In this document: positions 11,897 to 21,813 of the stretch, piece by piece | Position numbering within the stretch: the first letter of the stretch is position 1 | Layout of the letters: every line of letters begins with the position of its first letter | From: Andrena cerasifolii | Lineage: Eukaryota; Arthropoda; Insecta; Hymenoptera; Andrenidae | Assembly (NCBI RefSeq): GCF_050908995.1 | Contig: NW_027484912.1 | Location: forward strand, 124,001 to 188,000 | Direction: 5' to 3' | Length of the DNA stretch: 64,000 nucleotides | Program-made: the position numbers and the translations under genes | Notes under the pieces: model-generated | The model's input: the letters and a program-made list of their open reading frames with translations, nothing else | Told to the model about the DNA's origin: nothing | The model's database searches: none

Positions 11897-13974
11897 CAGA
11901 GTTGGGCATTAGTCGAAATAAATTTTATTCGGCTACATTTTTATTCGACTACATTTTTATTCAACTACATTTTTATTCGACTACATTTTCATTCGATTAA
12001 ACTCGAATAAAAATTTCGAATAAAGTGAAGTTGTTCGAGTATAACGAATAAATTTTTAGTCGACTAAATTTTTATTCGACTAAATTTTTAGTCTTTATTC
12101 GTTATTCGAAGGACCGCCGTGACGACTGATTGTAAGCGACACGAATAAGCGGGCGTCAGAACACCAGCCGCTCTGGCCGAGTACCGAGGGGGGTATCATG
12201 AAGGAAGGGGGACACTTTTCGAGTGTACCTACTCGAGCAGGAAGCGGCTTACTCGTGACGATTAGGGTGTGTTTCAATTCACGCATACTGCGCATATACA
12301 GGGTGTCCCAGTGGACAGCGCGATATCTCTTAAAGTATTGTCGATAAAAATATAAAAAAATAGGGAATTGCATGGATCGAGGGGGCCCATTTATTAGCAC
12401 GAACGAATTTTGTTTTCGATTATTATTTTAAAAGATACGATGGTCAAGTTCGGTTTTTCAAATGGAACTATTTTTTTTTGAAGACCTGAGTTGATAGTGC
12501 GTTCCAAGACAAATTCAATAAGCTTTAATGTATAAACTTTATTTCCACTGGTTTTTAAGATATTGCGCTTGCAAATTTACTGATTTTCACTGCAAGAAAC
12601 CCCTCTGGAATGGCAAAAACCGGGGGCGGTCTTACTGGCGCCACGGGTGGCCCTGCCTGTTGAAATGGATACTTACCTGCCAAAGGTCTACGCCAGAAAT
12701 GGCAGGCCCAAAGGCTGGACAATTCTTTTCCGTCAGAAATGCTACTTAGGTAGGTACATCTGCGGTATCGAGAAGCGCATCGTTACTTTTATTTCGCACT
12801 TGCTTCTACGCTCGGATGGCCGGTTCTTTTGGGAGGGATGCAAGTTGGATTGGTTCTGATACAATCTGCTCCCTATGGTTGAAATTTAGTCTAGCAACTT
12901 TCACTCCTCCTAACCTAACCAATCCAACTTGCATCCCTCCCAAAAGAACCGGCCATCCGAGCGTAGAAGCAAGTGCGAAATAAAAGTAACGATGCGCTTC
13001 TCGATACCGCAGATGTACCTACCTAAGTAGCATTTCTGACGGAAAAGAATTGTCCAGCCTTTGGGCCTGCCATTTCTGGCGTAGACCTTTGGCAGGTAAG
13101 TATCCATTTCAACAGGCAGTGCCACCCGTGGCGCCAGTAAGACCGTCCCCGGTTTTTGCCATTCCAGAGGGGTTTCTTGCAGTGAAAATCAGTAAATTTG
13201 CAATCGCAATATCTTAAAAACCAGTGGAAATAAAGTGTATACATTAAAGCTTATTGAATTTGTCTTGGAACGCACTATCAACTCAGGTCTTCAAAAAAAT
13301 AGTTCCATTTGAAAAACCGAACTTGACCATCGTATCTTTTAAAATAATAATCGGAAACAAAATTCGTTCGCGCTAATAAATGGGCCCCCTCGAACCATGC
13401 AATTCCCTATTTTTTTATATTTTTATCGACAATACTTTAAGAGATATCGCGCTGTCCACTCCTTAGTGGGACACCCTGTACTGCAGGCAATGGTGATTGG
13501 TGGTTCATACGGTGAATGTATAGACTGCATAACCTGATTGGAGTATTCGAATTCGAACAACTACGCTTGCGCTTATAATGCGCATTGGCTGCCTATGGTT
13601 TGATTTTCTGTAGTTGCTGCACGCATCATGCGCTAGAAGTTGGAGGATTCTAGGGAATTCTACGAATTAGGTTATGCAGTCTATTCACTCACTGCATGAA
13701 CCACCAATCACCATTGCCTGCAGTCTATGCGCCAGTATGCGTGAATTGAAATATACCTTTAGTCGCCACAGCGGTACTTCAAATACCGAATAACGAGGAA
13801 CGAATAACGACTAAAAATTTATTCGCCTAAAAATTTAGTCGCCTTGAAATTTAGTCGAATACAAACTTAGTCGACTAAACATTTATTCGTTATTCTCGAA
13901 TAACTTCACTGTATTCGAAATTTTTATTCGAAGGTTAGTCGAAGAACAATTTAGTCGAATAATGGCCAACTCTG
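11897..13974. mobile_element. hAT-type foldback element with 8-bp target duplication AGTCTACA
   Basis: The ends are CAGAGTTGGGC and GGCCAACTCTG, and the identical octamer AGTCTACA lies at 11889-11896 and 13975-13982. An 8-bp duplication and CAGAG-type ends fit the hAT superfamily. The arms consist largely of repeats of the word TTTATTCGACTA, giving extensive self-pairing. The centre carries a CAGGGTGTCCC foldback (12299-13478) and a flanking palindrome around 13490-13735. Confidence 0.85.
12299..13478. mobile_element. 1.18 kb palindrome, CAGGGTGTCCC family, copy 2
   Basis: Same structure as the copy at 1647-2835, with TA on both sides. The left terminus lacks about 12 bases (CTAAGGAGT region) that are present at the right terminus. 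It is nested inside the hAT-type element. Confidence 0.9.
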
Positions 13975-14094
13975 AGTCTACAGATACCCGAAGTAATTCA
14001 CAGATTACCTACTGAGCGCTCGTTAGTGTGTAACGAAAGGGATTTAAGGGTTACGCGCCCGCGAGCGGACGCCCGCCTCCCGCACTAATCTAGC

Positions 14095-14246
14095 CCCAAC
14101 CAATACTAATACCCAGGACAAGTTGGAAACTGGAATGCGTTGTGTCGATCTTCGATTCCGAGATATTTGCGAAAAACTTCTGTTGACTTATTCCGACACA
14201 TCGTATTCCGCTTTCCAACTTGTCCCGGGTATTAGTATTGGTTGGG
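14095..14246. mobile_element. Small palindromic MITE
   Basis: Inverted arms begin CCCAACCAATACTAATACCC; CTAG occurs just outside both ends (14090-14093 and 14248-14251). It contains no gene. Confidence 0.55.
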
Positions 14247-14252
14247 ACTAGG

Positions 14253-16058
14253 CAGAAATGGGCTAAAAATTATTTTAAATAAAAAATTGATCTCGAATAA
14301 AAGACAAAAAATTTATTCGAGAGTCGTCGAATTAAAATAATTTGGGTTATTTTTATTCGAAGCGCCTCAAATCACTTTTTTATTCGACGGGCTTCATTCA
14401 ACGACAACGCATGATTTTTTTATTCGACGGGAATTAATTTTAAGCTTCGAAGGATTTTCTTAGTTTCATTCATATTTTTAATCGAAAGTTATTCGAAGTT
14501 CGAATAACTTTGGACGAGCCTCGAGAGCTTTTGATCGAAGCCGCCGGCTTTCCGAGCCGAGCGACATTGTATCGTTCACCCTTATAAACTGCAGCGCGGA
14601 GTTGCTCGGCGATATATCATCGATTATACAGAAACGGAATTTCTTTACTTTTCATCGTATCAATATGAAAGTGACACCAATGGATTCCTTGCATTCTCCC
14701 GATTAAATTAACAAAAAATTATTTAAATCGGACTACTTTCAACGAAACAGGCTTTCAATCCTGCAAATTAATTTTATGTCTAATATCGTTAATTATAGTT
14801 CAAATTATGTCAGGTTTGGTATCATTTTCGTCGGGAAAACACGTGGAGACGATTGATGTCACTTTCGTGCAGATTCGATGAAGAATCTGATATCACATTT
14901 TTCCGTTCTTAATGGCTAGTGCTATTCATGTCTTTTATGGCCCCGTGGTTCTCGGTTGTCGAGCGTTCGCTTCTGAAGGGTCCCAGGTCTTAACACGGTC
15001 AGGCACGGTCTGGGGCCTAGAATATTAGCTTCGTATTGCGATGTTCTTAACTAGAGTTTCCCATCAATCAATTGAAAATAAATGAATGGGTCAACTAAAT
15101 AGTTACAATTAATGAATTGTGCATGATTTTAATGACGCATAATTTAATTGCACTAAAAAACTGAATTACTAATTGTAATTAAAAGAATACTTTTGGACGT
15201 GCAACATGAAGCCGCGCACGCATATGGTTGCGCGTATCGTCGAAAGCATCAGAAAGAATATGTATGTACATACAGTCTTCCGATTGTTGAAAAGCCTTTG
15301 GGCTCGGATTATCGGGAAATACCTACCCACCCCACTGTTTTATTTTCTCACTGCGAGCTAGGACCTTCGGGCCCCAGTAGACCGCCCGTTGACAGCCGCG
15401 AGCAATAAAACCGACGAGCCACATAAAATGTTCATGTTTTTGATAAGTGTTGATGAAAGTATTACCAATGGATTTTTTAGGGTTTCCCGGTAAAAATGAT
15501 ACCAAACCTGACATAATGTGAACTATAATTAAGGATATTAGGCATTCAATTAATTTGCAAGATTGAAAGCCCGTTTCGTTAAAAGTAGTCCGATTTAAAT
15601 AATTTTTTGTCAATTTAATCGGGAGAATGCAAGGAATCCATTGGTGTCACTTTCATATTGATACGACGAAAAATAAAGAAATTCCGTTTCTGTATTATCG
15701 CCGAGCAACTCCGCGCTACAGTTTATGAGGGTGAACGATACAATGCCGCTCGGCTCGGGAAGCCGGCGGCTTCGATCATAGGCTCTTGAGGCTCGCTCAA
15801 AGTTATTCGAACATCAAATAACTTTCGAATACAAATGCGAATGAAACTGAGAAAATCATTCGAAGCTTAAAATGAAATCCCGTTGAATAAAAAAATCATG
15901 CGTTGCCGTCGAATGAATCCCGTCGAATAAAAAAGTGATTTGAGGCGCTTCGAATAAAAATAACCCAAATTATTTTTATTCGACGACTAATAAGAATAAT
16001 GCCTCTTTTATTTGATACGTTATTTTAATATTTTTTTATTTAAATAATGCCCATCTCT
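14253..16058. mobile_element. Large palindromic MITE with AGATGGGCATTAT ends
   Basis: The ends (CAGAAATGGGC on the left, inverted CAGAGATGGGC-like on the right) match the hAT-type element at 46627-47137. The arms are inverted copies over several hundred bases, for example 14640-14780 against 15540-15690. No clean 8-bp duplication could be fixed because neighbouring insertions share the site. Frames such as 15193-15408 are by-products. Confidence 0.65.
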
Positions 16059-16119
16059 AGGGCTATATTAGTGCGGGGGCGCGTAAAGCATGGTAGCCAA
16101 CCCTTAAACCCCTTTCGCT

Positions 16120-17828
16120 TGTTACGTGCCGCGGCCTTTGGTGTTCGAGCGGCGCGTTTTAGACAGCCAAATTCTGATTAGGGGTATCCCACAGTCGTTA
16201 GACTATCAGAATTTCCTATCGTTACGTATAGAATGGCAAGGAGGCTCGCCGCACTCGTAACAGTCAATTATTTTGTTTAATTATCTAAATACCTTATCAA
16301 AGAATAAGGGGTAGATTTTGGGATCGTCGGTGCTCTAGACCCATACGGGTCTTTTCAAAGGAATCAGACAGGTAATTAATGAGTATAATTTATGATAATA
16401 AAGGTTTAATATTGTAAAAGTGAATGAAAGCAAAAGAACATAACAAAAAGTGGAAATTTTCAATGAATCACCTCATAAAATAATAATCAGAGATAACTCC
16501 TGACTAGGGGAATCACATAATGCTTTGATTGTCAGAAATTATCGTTACACTCGATCGAATATTAACAATGTAATAAAGTTTACAGAAACAGATAAAAGGC
16601 GCAACTCACCAGACAGTCGATATTGTATTGACAAATATATTTCTGTGGTTTTCGGTTGGAATGGTTTCCTGTGTTCTGATGATATATCTAAATCAGAAAA
16701 AGAGATGAAACGCGAACACACACACACTTGGTTATCTTAACGAATAGATCTGAATTGAGTTTAAACGAGACTGAATAATAGTGATTTTAACAGAGCGAAA
16801 TGAATAATACTTTTAGTTTATAGTTAAGAAATTAATATTGTAAGCAAAGTTTAGTAAAATGATTATTTCACAAGGTTGAGTCTTTTCCGCGGTTTCAAAT
16901 TAGACCGGGGAACACTCGCTCTAAAACATTTGCGGACCCAGCGACACGCACCTCACGATTTTTCATCACAGAGTGTCGCAGCTTCACGTTCTCGGCAACG
17001 ACCAGAGTGGGTCCGTACCGAAAATGCTTACGCTGCATTTTATCGCGCGGCCGCGCTACCGTGGGCCCGTCTACTTAACGAGGCGGTGTGTGTGTGTTCA
17101 CGTCTATCCATCAGACTCCCGATTCAAACATTTGATCAATCTCTACGGAACATTCGCACGTACAGGAAAACACGACATCCCACATCTTGAAAAACATACA
17201 ATTTCGCACAGCTGAGGGCTCTCCCTCAATGTTACAACACAATTTCATACACAATTTCTGACTAGGGGAATCCCACAGTCGTTGGACTATCAGAAATTGT
17301 ATTAAGCATTTGACTTTAACAACAATTTTTAATTAATTAATAATTCGCACGTGCGACAAAACCGTGGGAAGGCGCGGTTCCCTGCACCGGATGTAGGGTA
17401 TACAATTCCGTCAATCTTCTAAGAAACGATCCAGTCTGTGCATTCCTGCTGTAGCCGTTAGTGGTCATATTACAATTTTTAACGCGACGGTCAGAGGTGC
17501 TCTCAACGTGGGCTCCCCCACAATGCTGCAAGGCATTGTTGAAATACATCCCTGCCGCTCACACAAAACGGATTCGGCACAATAGGAGAACCACTGGTCG
17601 TTTCGAACGCGACTATCTCGTGAGAACGCCGCTGCGTCAGCACCGCCTTATCTATTTCGCGGAACGGCAATGCGTCGAGGCGACGACGCTCCAAGAGAGA
17701 GGTTTTTACTCTATCAAGAATATTAATTAATAGGCAGGAGTATGATCAACAAGGGATTTCCCATAACGCTAGGCGTTGTTGATACATACCCTGACCAAAA
17801 AGAAAAATCTTACGTTCTGAACGTAACA
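16120..17828 (-). repeat. 3' LTR of the endogenous retrovirus
   Basis: On the plus strand it begins TGTTACGTGCC and ends GAACGTAACA. It is the downstream LTR because all genes read leftward. It contains five copies of the structured motif described separately. Short frames in it (for example 16525-16740 and 17461-17730) recur in the other LTR and are not recognisable proteins. Confidence 0.95.
16171..17783. repeat. Five copies of a structured GGG-N4-CCC motif within the LTR
   Basis: Units lie at 16171-16212, 16493-16543, 17251-17300, 17503-17542 and 17745-17783. Each has an outer stem (for example ACAATTTCTGA with TCAGAAATTGT), a central GGGNNNNCCC box and a second hairpin (AGTC-GACT, AATGC-GCATT, AACGC-GCGTT in different units). 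Stem sequences change together while pairing is kept. The same five units recur in the other LTR at 28061-29673. Confidence 0.75.
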
Positions 17829-17842
17829 TCCCTCCCTCCTTG
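17829..17842 (-). promoter_or_regulatory. Polypurine tract
   Basis: On the minus strand AAGGAGGGAGGGA ends exactly at the start of the 3' LTR, the expected position of the primer for plus-strand DNA synthesis. Confidence 0.85.
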
Positions 17843-17932
17843 GAACCATCGTCGTCCTCGACGATGTATATTGAAGGTGTAAGGTTCGGTAGCGCTTATG
17901 GTCATAAATGTATATGGACGTATATGCTCAGG

Positions 17933-17983
17933 TTGCATTGGACTAGGGAGTTCCCATAATGTTTGCACATTGTCATAATGCAA
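17933..17983. repeat. Structured motif unit between accessory gene and 3' LTR
   Basis: Outer pairing TTGCATT/AATGCAA with GAC/GTC, a GGGAGTTCCC box and an AATGT/ACATT hairpin. It lies just past the stop codon of the LRR part of the accessory gene and is the sixth unit of the series. Confidence 0.65.
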
Positions 17984-17994
17984 TCCTGTTACAA

Positions 17995-19269
17995 TTAAGT
18001 GGTGTGAAATAGGGGATCATACATACAGTCATGCGTTACGTGCAGAAAATGGTTACGTTTGTACCTTGTTGGTCGCGTAATTTGGGTACCGCCGATATAT
18101 ATGTGTATTGGCTTGGTCCTGTGATCCCTTGTTACTACCTCGTAGGCGCAGGTTAATGTAGGTTTACTGATGTTTTGGCACCGCTCTACGTCAACTATGG
18201 CTATTTCGGGGGCCTCTCGCAGCAAACCGCAGATGTCCTCGTCGGAAATTCCTTGACTTTCCCTACAGTGGACCTCCACCAAGCCATTGAGGAACTGCAG
18301 AAACCAACCTCCGACGCAGGGATGCATGTTGTTTGCAGTCAGAATCCTGAGATTCTTCATTTGTCGCAGTGGTTCTAGCGTGAATTCCCCCTTGATGTTG
18401 GTGCATCCGCTAATGTTCAAGGACGTTACATCCTTCATATGTAGCGCAATTTCCAAAATGAGGCCAGAGGCTACCCATCCGCAAAATGTAAGGCTCAGGT
18501 TGGTTACATTTTTGTACTTGCAGGGAAAGGAAGCTGCCATCTCCACTGGCCCTAGTTCTAGCTCAACAAACTCTCCTCTCTCGGCTGCCTCATTGTTCTC
18601 CTCTGTTTCCATTTCGGGACCAATCTCTTTAAACGAGCAAAAATGAAACCTTATTGCCTGTAAAGTGGAGTGTAGGTTAGTATTGTCGATTAATGCTTGT
18701 AGAATGCTGTGATCTGTCAAATCATCGCATCTACTTATGTCTAAATAGTCTAAGCTCTGCAACTCCTGGAGCATTTTTGCTAAATTTTCGGATTTTAACA
18801 TTGTACAGTCGTGAAGGGTGAGCTGTTGAAGATCTTTGTTTACAGCTAACAATGATCTGCCGGTAATGTTTGTTCCCAGTGCACAGAACGATTTCAGGTG
18901 TCTGGCAAATGAGAGCACATTGAACAACCCTGGGTCCACTGGTCCGTCGCATTTCCCTAATTTGAGGCAGGTCAATCGTGAGGCTACGGATTCCATTTCC
19001 CTCAACGTTGTTGGTCTGATCGTCACAGAGGTTAGATTTATTGTTTCGAGTTCAGGGCAACATCTTATAGCAATGGAGATAACCTGAGGCCTTAAACATT
19101 TTGCCAAGGGTTCCTCGTTTATTTCTATGCTTCTCAGGTGGCTACCTGCTCTCTTCATGAGCCAGTAAAAAGACTCCGTGCTTACTGTCTTTCCTTCCCA
19201 TGCATTGGGCCAGCATTCAGGTCGATATGGCGAAGACCGTGATATGAGGCAAGGTTTCCAAGTCGCCAT
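17995..19269 (-). CDS. Accessory gene, leucine-rich repeat part
   Basis: A 424-codon frame rich in leucine-rich repeats of the F-box/LRR type, with recurring patterns such as LETINLTSV, LTCLKLGKC, LQQLTLHDC and LDYLDISRCDDLTD. In SCF ubiquitin ligases such repeats select the substrate. The true N-terminus is the RRM/F-box frame at 19182-19691; the first 30 or so codons here are out-of-frame sequence, and the two frames need a single-base shift around 19190-19210. It lies wholly between env and the 3' LTR of the retrovirus. The long open frame suggests selection until recently. The substrate is unknown. Confidence 0.8.
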   Translation of the reverse strand: MATWKPCLISRSSPYRPECWPNAWEGKTVSTESFYWLMKRAGSHLRSIEINEEPLAKCLRPQVISIAIRCCPELETINLTSVTIRPTTLREMESVASRLTCLKLGKCDGPVDPGLFNVLSFARHLKSFCALGTNITGRSLLAVNKDLQQLTLHDCTMLKSENLAKMLQELQSLDYLDISRCDDLTDHSILQALIDNTNLHSTLQAIRFHFCSFKEIGPEMETEENNEAAERGEFVELELGPVEMAASFPCKYKNVTNLSLTFCGWVASGLILEIALHMKDVTSLNISGCTNIKGEFTLEPLRQMKNLRILTANNMHPCVGGWFLQFLNGLVEVHCRESQGISDEDICGLLREAPEIAIVDVERCQNISKPTLTCAYEVVTRDHRTKPIHIYIGGTQITRPTRYKRNHFLHVTHDCMYDPLFHTT

Positions 19270-19691
19270 CTTCTAGAGACCATTTCTAAGCGGCTCCTGT
19301 CTGCAAACGGCAAATAGCTGACAATTTTCGAAATACATTCTATTGGAAGTGGAATCCGTTCACGCAAATCAAGGCCAGGGAATGGGTTCACATCGGGTCG
19401 TGGGATAATTAGGTTGGTACTGTGCCACGAATCCGCCATCAGCACCCTCAACTTCCTCTTATGACATATTATTCCGGCGGCCGCCGCAGCCAAAGCCTTC
19501 CTTGCTCCCTCTGGTGTTTCGAATGTTAGGAATACCTGATTTCCGGTTGGTTTCCTTGTCACCACCGCGTGCTTGACTCCATACGGGCGGAATATCTCGA
19601 GTAACTTCTCTTTTTTAGTGTACGGCGCCAAACGGCTGATAAATAGTCGCCGTTTTGCGGAATTTTGATGCCACTGACTGGATGATGCCAT
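19182..19691 (-). CDS. Accessory gene, RRM and F-box part
   Basis: Residues 15-85 form an RNA recognition motif: RNP2-like RLFISRL near residue 15 and an RNP1-like NQVFLTFE about 35 residues later. Residues 112-145 form an F-box (LPIECISKIVSYLPFADRSR, then MVSRRWR), which would bind Skp1 of an SCF ubiquitin ligase. The frame then continues into the LRR frame after a one-base shift. RRM plus F-box plus LRR is, as I recall, the layout of animal proteins named putative RNA-binding protein EEED8.10; this should be verified. The gene follows env and precedes the 3' LTR, so it was probably captured from a host transcript. No introns are visible. Confidence 0.8.
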   Translation of the reverse strand: MASSSQWHQNSAKRRLFISRLAPYTKKEKLLEIFRPYGVKHAVVTRKPTGNQVFLTFETPEGARKALAAAAAGIICHKRKLRVLMADSWHSTNLIIPRPDVNPFPGLDLRERIPLPIECISKIVSYLPFADRSRLEMVSRRWRLGNLASYHGLRHIDLNAGPMHGKERQ

Positions 19692-19794
19692 TTCGTTAAT
19701 GCACTACAGACAGTCACATAAAAATAAGATCAAAATTATAGAATAACAGAATTATTATCAAAGAAGGAAAAGGACATTAGAAGAATCGTAACTA

Positions 19795-19848
19795 ACAACA
19801 ATTTCTGACAAGGGGATTCCCATAGTCCTTGGACTGTCAGGGTTTGTT
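19795..19848. repeat. Structured motif unit between env and accessory gene
   Basis: Outer stem CTGAC/GTCAG, box GGGGATTCCC and hairpin AGTC-CTTG-GACT. It lies between the env stop codon at 19862 and the accessory start at 19691, so together with 17933-17983 it brackets the accessory gene. Confidence 0.65.
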
Positions 19849-19861
19849 ATTATACATATTT

Positions 19862-21813
19862 CTAACAGTTTATCATTGCTCTCTGAATAGGCAACGATGA
19901 TCTGTTTTCCGAAATAGACGATTCTTGCAACGGTATTGCAGCAGGTTGATTGGCTGAAGCTTCCTCAGGTTCGTGTTTCGGGCCCCGTTTCCTCAGGAAC
20001 CGTATCTTGCATAGGGTCTTCAGTGGATTCCAGAAATAGTAGATCATCAATCCTATTATAATTAAGGCCTGTGCCGCTATTGTTCCATACGTCAATGACA
20101 AATGTGATTTTCTTGCTCTATGATGCTCTCCAATTTCTTCTAGTTGTGCTTCAATTTCGTACAATGAATCAGAAGTGCGTTCCAGTTTGTTATTGTCGTT
20201 TGGAAATAGATTCATTGTGGTGTGTTTTTCCTTGGAATACTGATAGATATTAGGCGATATCAGGCTAATATTCAGTAACATATTAGGAATGTAGTAATAA
20301 GAATCTTTGCTCAGGTATGTTTTTGATCCCAGTAAGGTGTGATATCGTGTTTTTGCAAAATTCCTGTTCCAACAATAGTGGTGTGGGTATTCTTTTTCCT
20401 ACCGCATAGAATCTGCATCGGTTCGGGTTGTTCAAATGAGTATAACCATCCGCCAAGTGCAGTTAATTTTCGCCAGGAAGGTATGTGATAGGGCATGATT
20501 CTAATATTACATAAACGTAAGAATTTCGGATCCGGTTGAAGTAATAATGAAGTTTCACATGTTCGGTGAGCCACGTCCTGCAATGGGACGTCCTGTGGAC
20601 AAATGTAGTAATGCCATGCTCAGGTGCAGGAATCTATGAATGTTTTATCTGATCCAAAGAATTTAGAGTGATCATTGCTTATTCCTAAATATGGAAATTC
20701 TGGTAAGATGAAAGCCGAAATTGTAGTTTTGTTGCTACTATCGTCAAAACTATTGTTTAAATACTGAGGGATTGGTAATATGTGTATTTTATACAGGTCA
20801 TATTCAATCCGATTTACTAATGGTATTTGTACTGTCACGACCATTTTTCTTGTTATATATTTCAGATTGACACGAGATATCCTGACCAGATCCTCGATTC
20901 GTTGATGGTCCCGTGGTATAGGGAGTTCGAAATCAACCATAGAATTGTGTATCTTGTTTATTATTGTTTTGAAACTGGATCCGCTCAGTAATGATGGATG
21001 TAGTTTTCCGTTACGCGCAGTACTCAAAGCCGTGATAAAGCGTTGCGTTGTAGTAATGTAGTGATTCAAAGAGGTTTCAACAGATGCTGAATATTAACTC
21101 ATTGCTAAGCTATAATTCAGAGCTAACTGTTTATTAATTTGCATTTCTAATTCTGAAATCTTCTGCCTATTGGTTTTTACTTCTGCAGCAACTCGATCGA
21201 ATGTTTTATGAACTCTATGAAGATCACTTATGATTATATGGGTCTGATTTTTAACAAGTCGAGTGATCTTCCTCTGATCAGCGTATATCTTATCTATTTC
21301 CTTGTTAATATATTCAGCATCATCACTGTCTAGAGTTCCGAACAGGGCATGGCTAATTGAACCTATGAATCCGAAAGGTGCATTTCTGCGTGTAATAGCG
21401 TTAGGCAAGTTATATGGTTCATATTCTGGCTCCTTAATTTCCATACTCAATTCCATAAGTTCTTGCAGTAATCTTGTTGCTTCTCGCACCATATTGTTTA
21501 AATAATTTGCTCGTAATAAGGAGCCGCATGATATTGTGGTTGGAAATTCAACGCATGAACGATGAGTTTGTTCAATATTTCTGGCTTCATATGGAAATTC
21601 AGCTACTATTTTATCTATATCTATAACTAGTATGAATCGCCAGTCAGCCCTTTGAAATCTAATCGCGATGATCTTTTCGAAATATAACCCCGGGTTCGAA
21701 TCCGTGCGTGTCAGTCTGTATAGTTCCTGGGTCCGCGCAAATTGTTGTAGAGCAAGAAAGATCATCAGTCGGGTCAACGTCATCTCTCCTCCTAAATCAG
21801 TCCAATCAATCAT
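19862..21813 (-). pseudogene. env: Broken env gene, baculovirus F-type fusion glycoprotein
   Basis: The first segment (21813-21094) has a hydrophobic leader (LMIFLALQQFA), then after about 120 residues a dibasic site followed by GFIGSISHALFGTLD. This cleavage and fusion-peptide pattern is typical of insect errantivirus and baculovirus F proteins, which mediate membrane fusion. The second (21069-20620) and third (20583-20311) segments continue in the same frame after one stop codon each. The last segment (20281-19862) is in another frame and has a single membrane anchor (IAAQALIIIGLMIYYFW) with a basic tail. Two in-frame stops and one frameshift make it defective. The start overlaps the end of pol by eight bases. 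Confidence 0.85.

Noticed and set aside
16171..17783. Su(Hw)-type insulator repeats as in the gypsy element
   Set aside because: The units are longer, palindromic and do not match the YRYTGCATAYYY-type core.
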